A stretch of DNA of 64,000 nt, taken from positions 5,001 through 69,000 of the forward strand of contig CAUYUJ010003397.1 of assembly GCA_963575745.1 (NCBI GenBank), in the 5' to 3' direction. This DNA comes from Prorocentrum cordatum (Eukaryota > Sar > Dinophyceae > Prorocentrales > Prorocentraceae). A model generated the notes under the pieces. That model was not told the DNA's origin. It saw only the letters and a program-made list of their open reading frames with translations, and searched no databases. The position numbers and the translations under genes are program-made. This document shows, piece by piece, positions 1 to 10,674 of the stretch. Each line of letters starts with the position of its first letter. Position 1 is the stretch's first letter.

Positions 1-75
1 GCGTGTGTATGGGCGTCTCTCTCTCTCTCACTCTGTCTGTTGCCTGGCTCTCTGTCTCTCTGTCCTTATCCCTCC
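1..75. repeat. CT-rich low-complexity tract
   Basis: A run of CT dinucleotides broken by GT and CC, without an open frame of interest. It is ordinary microsatellite sequence at the window edge. Confidence 0.7.
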
Positions 76-180
76 CCCACTCTCGTGCCCCCCACGCGAA
101 CAGATAGGAGTGCGCGTGCGCGCCCGCCGCCATTCTGGCTTGCAGTGCACACTTACGAACTAACACGTATACAAGTCACC

Positions 181-320
181 GAGCGCGTTCCACTACTCGG
201 TTAGTGCCTACTCGCAAACGTCCGAAAACACACATGCCTGCTATGTAAATTATCGTAGATCCCCCGCGGCGGATCCAGGCCACTTGCGAGTAGTTACTTT
301 GCGAGTAGTGGAACGCGCTC
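181..320. mobile_element. Foldback/MITE-like element, family F1, complete copy
   Basis: The first 37 bases are the inverse complement of the last 37 apart from about six mismatches; the outer 19 bases (from GAGCGCGTTCC at the left, to GGAACGCGCTC at the right) match best. The 140-bp size, lack of coding potential and second copy at 15446-15564 support a small non-autonomous inverted-repeat element. No clear target-site duplication was seen. Confidence 0.65.
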
Positions 321-372
321 GTCTAATAAGGGAAAATGCCCGCCGTTATGTTCTTACCTCGAAGAAGGAAAC

Positions 373-541
373 ACGCCAGAAATTTACCTTTTGGCGCTCC
401 GCGCGGATTGCTTGGATCCGCGCTGGGGCCCCCCGGCGGCGCCTCCGGCGCCGCCCCCCGGCGCTCTCCGCGCGCCAGGGAGGGGGGTCCGGCGCAGAAC
501 CAAGAAATCCGCACGGAGCGCCAAAAGTTTATGTTTCTGTC
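373..541. mobile_element. Foldback/MITE-like element, family F2, copy 1
   Basis: Two arms of about 50 bases (373-423 and 489-541) are inverted copies of one another, sharing TTTTGGCGCTCCG and the GCGGATT-N-CTTGG core. The GC-rich centre (GGCGCCTCCGGCGCC) can itself fold. A related element with the same centre and arms lies at 60628-60820, so this is a dispersed family rather than a chance hairpin. Confidence 0.6.
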
Positions 542-805
542 GTTCTTCTTCTTCTCCTTCTTCTTCTAATGTCCTCTTCTTTTCACCCATGCCACCCGCA
601 GCTGTAGTGTCGGCGTCACCCCAACATACCAGTACGATGTGTGCGTCCCTCCCCCCTCAGGGGCGACGGGCGCAGCTAGACATCTTATGGCATATGCCTC
701 GTGGCGTGCGCTTTCTGGCCACACCGCTCGGGAAACGATCTACTACAAGATGTGTATACTATATGTAGGAGGACATGTAGCATAGTATGCCTCTGTGCGT
801 CCAAT

Positions 806-965
806 AGTCCCCCCCTCCCTCCTCTCCCCTCCCCTCCCCTGCCTCCCTGCCTCCCTCCGCATCCCCTGTCTCCCCTGCCTCCCTGCCTCTCCTCTCCCTC
901 TCCGCCCCCTCTCCTTCCCTGCCTTTTTGCCTCCCTCCCTCCTCCGCCCCCTCCCCTCCCCTCCT
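806..965. repeat. Pyrimidine tract (CCCT/CCTG-rich)
   Basis: Nearly pure C/T on the plus strand, made of imperfect CCCTCC and CCTGCCTC units. No stop-free reading through it has normal protein composition. The flanking 542-805 holds nothing I can identify. Confidence 0.75.
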
Positions 966-1001
966 CATCTTCATCCGCCTTCCCACCCAGCGGCTTGACA
1001 A

Positions 1002-1113
1002 CAACGACGACCTCGACGACGTCGGCGACGACGACGACGATTTGGACGACTTGGATGACTTGGACCACCTGAACGACGACGACGGCGACGACGACGACGA
1101 CGGCGGCGGCGGC

Positions 1114-1155
<42 letters not shown>

Positions 1156-1157
1156 CG
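1002..1157. repeat. (GAC)n / (GTC)n triplet array
   Basis: Imperfect GAC repeat interrupted by CTC, GTC and TTG triplets. It is open on the plus strand as poly-Asp and runs into an Arg-rich GC-rich stretch up to about 1345 that could be a remnant exon, but nothing shows this. Confidence 0.8.
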
Positions 1158-1384
1158 GCGGCCACAGGCGCAGCGGCTGCTGGCGCGCAGGCGCATGGCC
1201 GCCGCTGGCTTCGTGCAGCGCCGCGACCCGGAGCTGCCGCAGCTGCGGCGCGCCCGCCGTTTGGGTCGGTCGCTTCGGGGGTGGCGGCAGGGGCCGAGAA
1301 GGACGAGGAGGATCTCAGGGCCACCTCTCGGTAGCAAATCATGGTAGCCTCGTGTACCCTCGTGAATTTGTCTTCGGCGTCGGC

Positions 1385-1560
1385 TCGCGTCGATTTGCGC
1401 CTGCGAGTCGGTGAGAGCGCCGAGTTACCGCCGACTTAGCGCCGATTTAGCGTCGATGAGCGTCGATTTAGCGTCGACTAGCGCCGACTCGCCAGAGCCG
1501 ACAAGATGGCATGGGAGGCTTCCATGAGTTGCCACCGAAGGGCCACCTGCTCCCCGCTCT
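1385..1560 (+). repeat. Dispersed repeat D3, copy 1
   Basis: Tandem 10-12-base units of the type GCGCCGATTTAGCGTCGAT, followed by AGAGCC and GGGAGGCTTCC. The same succession (units, AAGAGCC, GGGAGGCTCCC, GAGTTGCC/GAGGTGCC) recurs at 15835-15990. The pair may be two copies of one mobile or duplicated segment. Confidence 0.5.
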
Positions 1561-1834
1561 GGCTCTTCCTAACCGACCTCTTTCGTTCGGAAGGAACAAA
1601 AACACAGACACACACACACATCATCGTCGATTCACAAGCAAGTATTGCAAACTCGGTAATCAACTGGAGGGGAAGACGGACATCCAGGAAGTATGGATAA
1701 CGTGCGGAATCCTTGTACCTGCGCCTATCTATTTGCCTGTCCTTGGGCCCATTCGTTCGTGAGGAGCCCTGTTCGCGACGACCGCCTCGCTCTCGAAGCT
1801 CTCCTCTGGCCGCGTGCTCGCGCCTCGGAGCGAG

Positions 1835-2045
1835 GCGAGAGGGTCCTCACGGAGGGGTCGACTTGCGAGGGCTCGGCCAGGCCGCCCCTGACCTCATCGA
1901 GAATGCAGTGGAAACCCATGCCAAGAAACGCCCTGCGTGCCTCCAGGGTGCCCTGGGTTTCTTGGGCTTCGATGGCTTTGCTACGAAGCAGTGACGTTCC
2001 CAGGGTCTCAGGGTTAGGTTCCTTGTGGAAGGTTTCTTGTGGTCG
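1835..2045 (+). repeat. Dispersed repeat D1, copy 1
   Basis: Shares an ordered set of blocks with 2507-2640 and 45775-46010: GCAGTGGAAACCCATGCCA, GCCTCCAGGGTGCCCTGGGT, a GATGG-TTTGCTACGAA block, GTGACGTTCCCA and GGTTTCTTGT. Three diverged copies in one window indicate a repeat family. None has an intact reading frame. Confidence 0.55.
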
Positions 2046-2365
2046 GACTCCTACTGGAACCCGAATCACACGGTGAAGACGTCACCTCACTGAGGCCCCG
2101 TTCTCTGCACCATGGATCACAATTCTGGGTGGTCTGATTCGATACTTTTGCAGAACAGACCGCCTGCCCACCCTTCTCTGAGCCTCCTAACTCTGGCCCG
2201 CTCCCAAAGACTTCGGGCCACCTTTCTTTCTGCTCGTGTCATCGTGACCCTTCACCCTTCCAGCCCCGGCGATTGGAGACGGGGCCCCGCCGCAGCCGGC
2301 CGCCCGACCCGAGGCCCAGGGCCCCAAAACGACCAGAGACCTCCCGTCGCGAGCATGTCTTGGGA

Positions 2366-2506
2366 GGAGGAGGCAGGAGGAGGAGGAGGAGGAGGAGGAG
2401 GAGGAGGAGGAGGAGGAGGAGGAGGAGGAGGAGGAGGAGGAGGAGGAGGGGGGGGGGAGGAGGGGGAGGAGGAGGAGGGGAGGAGGAGGAGGAGGAGGAG
2501 GAGGAG
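2366..2506. repeat. (GGA)n array
   Basis: About 140 bp of GGA/GAG triplets with a G-run in the middle. It is open in all six frames because no frame of GGA or TCC contains a stop. Confidence 0.9.
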
Positions 2507-2640
2507 GTACAGTGGGGGCCCGTGCCAAGAAGCGCCCTGATCGCCTCCAGGGTGCTGGGTCTCTGGGGCTCCGAGGGTTTTTTGCGAGGGGAAGCGTCTT
2601 TGGGAAGCCGGCCAGCAGAAACGCGGGGGACCGGGCACCT
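2507..2640 (+). repeat. Dispersed repeat D1, copy 2
   Basis: Diverged copy of the 1835-2045 repeat: GTGCCAAGAAGCGCCCTGA, GCCTCCAGGGTGCTGGG, then a changed tail. It abuts the preceding GGA array directly. Confidence 0.45.
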
Positions 2641-2654
2641 GGCAGCAAGTTTCT

Positions 2655-2799
2655 TTTTGTTGTTGTTGGTGGTGGTCGTTGTTGTTGGTGGTGGTCGTTG
2701 TGGTAGTGGTGGTGGCGGTGTTGTTGGTTGTTGTGGATGTTGAGGTTGTGGTTGTGGTGGTGGTTGTGGTTGTGGTTGTGGTTGTGGTTGTTGTTATTA

Positions 2800-2840
<41 letters not shown>

Positions 2841-2976
2841 AATGTTGTTGCTGTTGCTGTTGCTGTTGCTGTTGTTGTTGTTGGTGTTGTTGTTGTTGTT
2901 GTTGTTGTTGTTAGCGTTGGTGTTGGTGTTGGTGTTGGTGTTGGTGTTGGTGTCGTCGTCGTCGTCGTCGTCGTTG

Positions 2977-3068
<92 letters not shown>

Positions 3069-3115
3069 GGTTGCCCTTGTCCTTGTTGTCCTTACTGTTG
3101 TTAGTACTATTGATA
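2655..3115. repeat. (GTT)n array with GCTGTT and GGTGTT hexamer blocks
   Basis: Roughly 460 bp of GTT triplets in blocks of GTT, GTTGCT, GTTGGT, GTC and GTGGTT. The block structure shows expansion of point-mutated sub-units. The minus strand reads as long poly-Asn/Thr, an artefact of the repeat. Confidence 0.9.
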
Positions 3116-3174
3116 TTGTTGGTGTTGTTATTGAATCGCTTCGCTCATTCCGCCGGCCCATTTCGCATGACTGA

Positions 3175-3720
3175 GCCTCTTGGGGCCGCTGGGGGGCCTC
3201 TTCAGCGTCGCTTGGGGGCCTCCTGAGGGCCTCTTGGGGGCTTTTGGGGCCTCTCAGGGGCCTCTTGAGGCCTCCTGGGGGCCTCTTAAGGCCGAGGGGT
3301 CGAAGTTTTGTTTTGTGTTCCCCCTTTGGGGCATAGCTTGGGGCCCTCTTGGGCCCCTCTTGGGCCGTCTTGGATGCCTCTGGGGCCGTCTTGGAGCCCT
3401 CTTGGGCCATCTTGGGGCCTTCTTGGGAGCTTCTTGGGCCCTCTTGGGGCGATCTTGGGGGCCTCTTGGGCCGTCTTGGGGCGTCGGGAAGCCGAAAAGA
3501 TGGACACGCCAAAATCTGCCCAAAACCTAAGGAAAAGTAATGAATTTTGCCTCTTGGGGCCCTCTGGGGAGTGCTCTTGGAGGCCTCTTGGGGCGTCTGG
3601 GGGCCATCTTGGGCGTCTTGGAACGATCATGTGGCATCTCGGAGCACTCTTGAACCATCTTGGAGGGCTCTTGGCGGCCTCGTGGCCCTTCTTGGGGCTC
3701 TCTGGAGGGCCACGGGGGCG
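3175..3720 (+). repeat. CTTGGG satellite, monomer at 3.2-3.7 kb
   Basis: Dense imperfect repetition of GGCCCTCTTGGGG-type units, with an A-rich spacer near 3490-3550. Related blocks occur at 36420-37030, 44945-45400, 53148-53400 and 63780-63960, and inverted at 56105-57300. Translation gives repetitive LGPSW-type peptides that change frame with indels, so it is not treated as coding. Confidence 0.7.
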
Positions 3721-3884
3721 GCGCCCAGGAGGAAAACCATCTCTGACCCGAGTCTGCCGAGGATCGCCCGGGGTACTTTTCGTCCGGGGACCCCCGGGGG
3801 CCGCCCCGCGCGCGCGAAGTAGAAGTATTATTTAGCAGTTACCGGAGATCTTAGCACGCTCTGGCCCGTTGGGCCGGCGAATTG

Positions 3885-4064
3885 TTGTTGTTGTCGTCGT
3901 CGCCGCCGTCGTCGTCGTCGTCGTCGTTTTCGGTTGTCGTTGTCGTTCGTCGTCTATGACGTCGTCGTCGTCGTCGACCACGCCGGACGCAGCACCCACA
4001 AACACACACCATGGTGTATCGCCAGCGGCGCGCGTCGTCGTCGTCCGTCGTCGTCCATCGTCGT

Positions 4065-4123
<59 letters not shown>

Positions 4124-4132
4124 CGTCGTCGT

Positions 4133-4177
<45 letters not shown>

Positions 4178-4180
4178 GCG
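3885..4180. repeat. (GTC)n / (GAC)n array
   Basis: About 300 bp of GTC triplets with a non-repeat insert near 3935-4030. It is open in several frames as poly-Val or poly-Arg/Ser. Confidence 0.9.
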
Positions 4181-4960
4181 TCGGCTACTGCCGTCGGCTG
4201 CTGCGGACCCTTGCAGCTGTTTTCGGGGTGAACGGGGGTTTTCTATTGTTCAAACCACCCCGCCCCTCGCCGCGGAAGCGATGTCAGGGAATCGGCCTGG
4301 GCCCGCTCCCGCCCGCCGTGCCGCCAGGCCCCCGCATCTTCGGCCCAACTGCGTCGGGCGTCTGTGGCAACACGTTTTTTTTGCTGCGTCACCCACACCT
4401 TCGCGAGCGCGCGTGGGAAATTCGCCCGAGTCGACCAGCCGTCTCGGTTTTTCCCCGGCCGTCTCCAGGGGGCTTCGGGAAGGGTCGATTTGGGCACCTG
4501 ACAAAACACCCCTGCCCCTGCTGAACGACTGCTCTGGGGAAGGGTCCTATTGCGTACTCGTAGAGGGCTGATTCATAATTCGACGCTCTCCTGGGAGCGA
4601 CCTTGTGTTCGGATGCAACTCCTAGGAGGTCAAACTCTGACTTTGCCCTGGTCCGAAATCCAGCTTAATCCCGCGCAATCCGGCTTAATCCCGCCAAGTC
4701 CTATCTAACCGCTTAATCCTAGTCCCAATCTGGCGAAATAGGCACGCAATGGGGCTTAATCCTCCCCAGTCCTTCCGACCAAGATCTCCCAGTGGCTGCC
4801 TCCTAACTTGTGTGGGGAATAGGGGGTTGGATCTGCTGAAGCGTGGCCCTTCTTCACGCCAATCCCAGGGGCCCGAGCACTCCGAACAGTTTCCAGAGCC
4901 CCTCTCCTCCAGGGCCCAGAAAAGGTGCGGGCCCGATTCTTCGGCCCGTTGTTTCTACAC
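4181..4960. other. No recognised gene; TTAATCC-type repeat inside
   Basis: I see no supportable gene. Between about 4660 and 4770 the motif GGCTTAATCC or CGCTTAATCC recurs at irregular spacing, suggesting a small degenerate tandem repeat. The rest is GC-rich with short overlapping frames on both strands. Confidence 0.5.
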
Positions 4961-5101
4961 GATCATTGATGATGATGATGATCATCATTATCAGCAGCAT
5001 CAGCAGCATCAGCATCAGCATCAGAATCATCACCATCAGCATCATCATCATAGTCATGCACACATTCATCAACATCACCATCATCATCATCATCCTCCTC
5101 C

Positions 5102-5150
<49 letters not shown>

Positions 5151-5243
5151 GAGCAACTGTCATCATCAACATCAGCATCCTCATCATGAAAAACATCATC
5201 ATCACCATCATCAACATCATATTTATCATCATCATCATCATCG

Positions 5244-5276
<33 letters not shown>

Positions 5277-5285
5277 GCATCATCC
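4961..5285. repeat. (ATC)n / (GAT)n array
   Basis: About 325 bp of CAT/ATC triplets with CAG and CCT interruptions. Two frames per strand are open (poly-His, poly-Ile; poly-Asp, poly-Met); the third is closed by TGA. Confidence 0.9.
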
Positions 5286-6134
5286 CCGCCAGGCTCCGAT
5301 GGTGGCGCCTGTTTGCTTTGAACGTGCAGGACCATTTTGACCGCATCTTGTCTGGATCACCACAGATGTACATACAGTCCTGTGTTCAAGATTTCTGTCG
5401 TGGCCACCTGTCAGCCTGTCGCGCGTGAACGAGACCAGAGCATTTCATGAATGCCGAACTCTCTGATGAGAGAGAGTCTGTTGCGGTGGAGGAACAATTT
5501 GGAGTCGGTCGGTGGGGTGAGGTGGGCCATCATCCGTTCGAGCCGTGAAAGAGGGGGAGAGGCACCATTGTATTCAGATCTCGTTGCTTATCCCCTTGGG
5601 GTCGTTTTTTAGGTGGGCATTGAATGCTGAATTTCCATTTATCCCCATGCTGACTGGCTTTGATGCTGCCCATCCATAGCAGCCCCCCCCAGCCGCCTCC
5701 ATGGAGAAACCGTGCCATGAAGGCGATCGCGATCTGCGGCACGCGCCGAGCAAGCGCCCTGGCGGCTGGCCGCCGCGTGCGAGGCGGGTGCGACCAGTAG
5801 CCACCGGCACGGCGCTTCCGCTCAGGCGGGAGGTGAGGGAGGATACCAAGCACAGCCTCCTGTCGCCCTCCTACGGATCCCGTCCTCGTCCCCCGTCCTC
5901 TGGAGCAACCCCTCGCCGCCCCCTCCCCACACTCTTCCTGCCTCCCGCTCCGAGCGCGGCGCACCGCCGTGGAGTTGAACGAGGGGAGGGCGGGGACGTC
6001 TGGGAGGAGGATGTGGTGGACGATGGAGCGGAGGAGTACTGGCCACGGTGATGTAGATGGAAGCCTTCTGGCGTGCCCTCGAGATCAAAGTCCACAAACG
6101 CATGGGGAAGCAGTTGTGGAGGAGAGGAGTTTGG
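5286..6134. other. No recognised gene
   Basis: Unique-looking, GC-rich sequence. A plus-strand stretch at about 5701-6051 is open, but neither it nor the overlapping minus frames shows a recognisable domain or a clear coding bias. Confidence 0.4.
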
Positions 6135-6158
6135 GGATAGGGATGATGATGTTGATGC

Positions 6159-6199
<41 letters not shown>

Positions 6200-6403
6200 A
6201 TGATGATGTTGCTGGTGATGGTGATAATGATGCTGCTGCTGATGATGATGATGATGAGTATGATGATACTGATGATGATGCTGATAATGATGCTGATACT
6301 GATGATGATGATGATGATGATGCTAATGATGATGATGATGATGATGATGGTGATGATGATGCCTCTGGCGATGATGATGATGACGATGATGATGCTGATG
6401 ATT

Positions 6404-6457
<54 letters not shown>

Positions 6458-7002
6458 CCTCTGATTATGATGAGGATGATGGTGATGGCGATTGTGATGG
6501 TGATGGTTATGAAAATGATGCTGATGATCACGATGATGTGGTGGTGCTGCTGCTGATGATGATAATGATACTGCTGCTGGTGATGATGATGGCGCTGATG
6601 ATGAGGATGCTGCTGATGATGTTGATGCTGATGATGTTGCTGCTGTAGATGATGATGATGATGCTGATGGTGATGCGGATGCTGATGCTGATGCTGATTA
6701 TGATGATGCTGATGATGATGATGATGCCTCTGCTGATGATGCTGATGTTGAGGATGGTGGTACTGATGATGATGAGGAAGAGGAATATGACGATGAGCAC
6801 GAGGCTGAGGTTGAGGATGAGGATGAGGATGTTGAAGGAGGAGGAGGAGGAGGAGGAGCAGGAGGAGGAGGAGGAGGAGGAGGAGAAAGAGGGTAATGAG
6901 GAAGAGGATCATAAGGAGGATGAGGAGGAGGTGAAGAAGGAGGAGGAGGAGGAGGAGGAGGAGGTGGAGGTGGAGCAGGAGGCGGAGCAATGCTAGTAGT
7001 GT
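6135..7002. repeat. (GAT)n array grading into (GAG/GGA)n
   Basis: 6135-6775 is GAT with GCT, GGT and GCC interruptions; 6776-7002 shifts to GAG/GGA. It reads as poly-Asp or poly-Met, then poly-Glu, on the plus strand. The gradual change of unit suggests successive slippage from one ancestral purine-rich array. Confidence 0.9.
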
Positions 7003-7062
7003 GTGACTATTCGTGAGGAGGCTGCGGTGGTGGAGGAGGAGGAGGCGCAGGAGGAGGAGGGT

Positions 7063-7207
7063 GCGCCAGCGACGGCCAGGTATTGGGAGCGCGATGGCGA
7101 CGGCGACACGCCGCTTCTCGTGCTGCACGGGTACGGCCGGGGCCTGGCTTCGCCGCTCTTTTGGGAGCTGCTGCCCAGCCGGGGGCTCAGCATCCCATCC
7201 GAGGAGC
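7063..7207 (+). other. Exon-like island resembling the start of an alpha/beta hydrolase
   Basis: Between two GGA arrays, one plus frame reads ARYWERDGDGDTPLLVLHG and then YGRGLASPLFWELLP. The LVLHGYG stretch, preceded by a short hydrophobic strand, resembles the oxyanion-hole HG segment near the N-terminus of alpha/beta hydrolases. Third positions are mostly G or C. There is no catalytic nucleophile elbow nearby, so at most this is one exon or a captured fragment. Neighbouring poly-Glu reading is array sequence. It could be chance: the stretch is only about 48 codons. Confidence 0.25.
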
Positions 7208-7330
7208 AGTTTGGGGAGGAGAAGGAGGAGGAGGGGGAGAAGGAGGAGGAGGAGGAGGAGGAGGAGGAGGAGGAGGAGGAGGAGGAGGACGGGGAGAAGG
7301 AGGAGGAGGAGGAGGAAGAGGAGAGAAGGA
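7208..7330. repeat. (GGA)n array
   Basis: About 120 bp of GGA/GAG triplets with AAG interruptions, immediately after the exon-like island. Confidence 0.88.
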
Positions 7331-7607
7331 GTAGGGAGGACAAGCCAGTTGCGCTCGCGCCACATCGGACATCCGATCCATCCCTCTCATCCTTTCCCAT
7401 GCGCAGTTTTTTCCCCCAACCCTCCCTTGCTTGGGCGCTCGCTCTGAATTGAGCACTGTGGTCTCTGTCCTCCCGCCTCCCTCCTGCCTCCTCTTTTCTT
7501 CTGCCTCTTGTTCCCAACCCTCCCTTGGTTGGGTATATACTCGTTGTGAACAGCACTGCGGTCTCTAACCCAACCTCCTCCCTTTTTCCCTCGCCACTTT
7601 TGTGGGC

Positions 7608-8938
7608 TCCTGGGAGGTCCAGCGGAGGTACGTCCTATGCAGATCACAACTATAGCTCGCCACCCCTGGGGGGCTGCGACCTGCGAAGCCGTCGCCACTT
7701 TCGTGGCTCCTGGGGGGTCCAGCGGAGGGGTGTCTTACGGTGACCACCATGAGACCTCGCCGTCCATGGGGGCTGCGTTCTGCGAATCTGTCGCAACTTT
7801 CGTGGCTCCTGGGAGGTCCAGCAGCGGGGTGTCTTACGGGGACCACCATGAGACCTCGCCGGCATTCGTAAATTCCTGGGAGGTCCAGCAGAGGGGTGTC
7901 TTACGGGGACTGCTATCTGCGAAACCGTCGCCACTTTCGTGGGCTCCTGGAAGGTCCAACAGAGGGGTGTCTTACGGGGATCACCATGAGACCTCGCCGT
8001 CTCTGGGGAGGTGCGATCTGCGAAACTGTCGCCACTTTCGTGGGCTCCTGGGAGGCCCAGCAGAGGGGTGTCTTACGAGGACCCTCATGAGACCTCGCCG
8101 TCCCTGGGGGGCTGCGATCTGCGAAACTATCGCCGGCATTCGTAAACTCCTGGGAGGTCCAGCAGAGGGGTGTCTTACGGGGGCTGCTAGCTGCGAAACC
8201 TTCGCCACTTCCGTGGGCTCCTGGAAGGTCCAACAGAGGGGTGTCTTACGGGGACCACCATGAGACCTCGCCGTCCCTGGGGAGGTGCGATCTGCGAAAC
8301 TGTCGCCACTTTCGTGGTCTCCTGGAAGGCCCAACAGAGGGGTGTCTTACGGGGACCACCATGAGACCTCGCCGTCCCTGGGGAGGTGCGATCTGCGAAA
8401 GTGTCGCCACTTCCGTGGCTCCTGGAGGGTCCAGCGGAGGGGTGTCTTACAGGGACCAGCATGAGATCTCGCCGTCCCTGCTGGGGGACTGCGACTTGTG
8501 AAACTGTCGTCACTTTCGTGGGCTCCTGGGGGGTCCTGCAAAGGGGCGTCTTACGGGACAACCGTGAGACCTCGCCGTTCCTGGGGGGGCTGCAATCTGC
8601 AAAACTGTCGCCCCTTTCGTGGCTCTTGGGAGGTCCAGCAGAGGGGTGTCTTACGGGGACCTCCATGAGACCTCACCGTCCCTATGTGGGGTGCGATCTG
8701 CGAAAGTGTCGCCACTTTCGTCGGCTCCTGTGGGGTCCATCGGAGGGGTGTCTTACGGGGACCACCATGAGACCTCGCCGTCCATGGGGGCTGCGTTCTG
8801 CGAAACTGTCGCAACTTTCGTGGCTCCTGGGAGGTCCCACCATGGGACCTCGCCGTCCATAGGGGGGGCTGCGATCTGCGAAACTGTCGCCACTTTCGTG
8901 GGCTCCTGGGAGGCCCGGCGGAGGGGTGTCCGGGAACA
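7608..8938 (+). repeat. 101-bp minisatellite, about 13 units
   Basis: The motif GAGGGGTGTCTTACGGGGAC recurs with starts of GTGTCTTAC near 7730, 7829, 7896, 7967, 8068, 8170, 8241, 8342, 8442, 8546, 8646 and 8748. Spacing is 99-104 bp, except for three intervals of 67-71 bp that lack an internal ~32-bp block. Each full unit carries ATGAGACCTCGCCGTC, TGCGATCTGCGAAACTGTCG and TTTCGTGGGCTCCTGGGAGG. Since 101 is not a multiple of three the reading frame rotates, which argues against coding. Confidence 0.9.
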
Positions 8939-8950
8939 ATGACGCTACCG

Positions 8951-9063
8951 CTGCAGCGGGAGCACGATTCGGAACGAGCGGAAGCGCGGAAATGAGGCCA
9001 TCACTGCAGCGGGAGCACGATTCGGAACGAGCGGAAGCGCGGAAATGAGGCCAACGTTGCAGC
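8951..9063 (+). repeat. 53-bp tandem duplication
   Basis: Two near-identical 53-bp units beginning CTGCAGCGGGAGCACGATTC (8951 and 9004) and the first bases of a third at 9057. It lies directly after the 101-bp minisatellite but shares no sequence with it. Confidence 0.85.
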
Positions 9064-9271
9064 GGTAACAACATTTTGAAAACAGAAGGAGGGACAAATC
9101 AAACAACGAAAACCCAACACCCGTGAACGTTATGTGAAAAAACAGTTACGCGGAGGTGGGCCGGACATCTTCTGGATGCCATCAGGGGAGAGAGAAGAGT
9201 AGTATCCGTATTGCTTAATCCTGGAGGACGGTGTAGGAACAGGAGGAGTGGGAAAAGGGGGGCGGGGAGGA

Positions 9272-9380
9272 GGTGGAAGAGGAGGAGGAGGAGGAGGAGG
9301 AGGAGGAGGAGGAGGAGGAGGGAGGAGGAGGAGGAGAGGAGGAGGAGGGGAGGAACAGGGGGAGGGGGGGGCGCGAAGAG
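9272..9380. repeat. (GGA)n array
   Basis: GGA triplets with GGG interruptions. The following 9390-9626 is very GC-rich and exon-like in one plus frame (PALGRRPLVLVDCSWLLVAG), without further support. Confidence 0.88.
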
Positions 9381-9626
9381 GGAGGATGCACCGGGCATCG
9401 GCGATGGCACGAGCCGGCGGCAGCCGGCGGCAGCGACCCGAGGCCTGGAGCCGGCCCTCGGCCGCCGGCCCCTGGTCCTGGTGGACTGCTCCTGGCTGCT
9501 GGTCGCGGGCGCGCGCGGGGCGGGGCCCTTCGCGCGCCGCTGCCGCGGCGCGGCGCGCGGTGTGCGGTGCGCCCTCCCGGGGGCAGCGGCCCGCCGCCGA
9601 GCCCGGACCGCACGACGGTGCGCAGA

Positions 9627-9810
9627 TCGGGCCCGACGAACGGGGGGGGGTACGAAATTTGCTACATGCAGCTGGTTTCGGCCCCACTGAGGGGCCCATT
9701 CCTCGAGACATAGCCGCCTCCGGAGACGGGAGGCGCCGGGAAAATCACCTATATACGTGAGCTGATTCTCAAACCCCCCCTTTTCTATCCCCCCCTTTCG
9801 CCCGACCCGA
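9627..9810. mobile_element. Foldback/MITE-like element, family F9, copy 1
   Basis: Starts TCGGGCCCGACGAA plus a G-run and ends with the inverse (C-run, TTTCGCCCGACCCGA). The body has TGCATGCAGCTG-like, TTTCGGCCCCA and GGCCGCCTCCGG-like blocks also found at 47414-47608 and 59722-59919. The left arm is shorter here, lacking the second G-run of the other two copies. Confidence 0.65.
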
Positions 9811-9840
9811 TCAGAGGAGGAGGCCGCTAGCCTTCCCTCG

Positions 9841-9932
9841 GTTTCGCCTTCCTGGGCCTCCGGGGAGGCCCTCGTCGCCACCGCTGGAGTCGCGTCGAAC
9901 TCTTGGCTGGTCAGAACGCACCACGGGAGATC
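9841..9932 (+). repeat. Dispersed repeat D4, copy 1
   Basis: Shares GAGGCCCTCGTCGCCACCGC, TCAGAACGCACC and CGGGAGA-type blocks with 24228-24316 and 41349-41446. It is about 90 bp, with no inverted ends. Confidence 0.5.
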
Positions 9933-10149
9933 AGCCACGCGCAGAGGGGGGTGGGGGGAGGGGGGAGGGCTTCTCAGAAGCACCCCTTGGATTTTTGTCG
10001 ATCGGGGAGAGTTGTTGTTTTTCTGCGCTGTGGCCTCTGGGGCCCGCTCGGGGCGGGAAAAGCTGCCCTCGGGGAGGCGGTCGGGACTGTTGCGGCCGCG
10101 GAAGGAGGAGGGGGGAGGGTGAGGACTGGAGGAGAAACATCTTTTTGCG

Positions 10150-10320
10150 GGCAAAGGACGGTGCCAAATAAATGTTCCGCCGTCGGGGACGCTTGCCCAC
10201 GAGGCAGCTGGAAAGTTGACACCCCTACGTGGCACCGTGGGGGCATAAACTTTGCAGCCGCCCGGGGGGGCAGGCGTCCCCGACGGTGGAAAGTGTATCT
10301 TATACAGTTCGTTGCCCCCT
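10150..10320. mobile_element. Long imperfect palindrome (foldback element F3)
   Basis: GTCGGGGACGCTTGCC near 10177 pairs with GGCGTCCCCGACGGTGG near 10270, and the pairing continues inward (AGCTGGAAAGTTGACACCCC with GGGGGCATAAACTTTGCAGC). The whole ~170 bp is nearly self-complementary around 10230. A large stretch open in the minus direction passes through it, but the palindrome explains the segment better. Confidence 0.55.
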
Positions 10321-10356
10321 GGCATGCACTCGCGCCGGAGGGAGAAGGCAGGAGGC

Positions 10357-10500
10357 TCTGAGGAGGAGGAGGAGGAGGAGGAGGAGGAGGAGGAGGAGGA
10401 GGAGGACAAAGAGGAGGAGGAGGAGGAGGAGGAGGAGGAGGAGGACGGGCTCTAAGGAGGAGGAGGAGGAAGAGGCGGAACAGGAGGAGGAGGAGGACGA
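10357..10500. repeat. (GGA)n array
   Basis: GGA/GAG triplets with short non-repeat breaks, becoming an Arg/Glu-rich purine tract up to about 10600. Confidence 0.88.
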
Positions 10501-10674
10501 GGCGGACGAGGGAAAGGTCGAAGAGAGGGAAGGAAGACCAGAGGTGGACGACCAGAGGAGGAGGGAGGGGGGAGACCAGAGGAAGAGGGGAGGGAGGAGC
10601 CGCCTCTCCTCCCTCTTCGGTCCCCCGTGGTGTCCCTTGCGCGTTGTGCTTCTGCGGGCGGCAGCACAGGTCTA

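Noticed and set aside
2187-3512. Minus-strand open frame of about 440 residues rich in Asn, Thr and Pro
   Set aside because: It is a reading through the GTT array, the GGA array and the CTTGGG satellite; no non-repetitive domain.
6085-7365. Minus-strand open frame of about 426 residues with poly-Ile/His/Leu
   Set aside because: Translation of the GAT and GGA arrays.
9099-10409. Minus-strand open frame of about 436 residues
   Set aside because: It crosses the F3 palindrome, the D4 repeat, the F9 element and a GGA array, so it is a patchwork of repeats.
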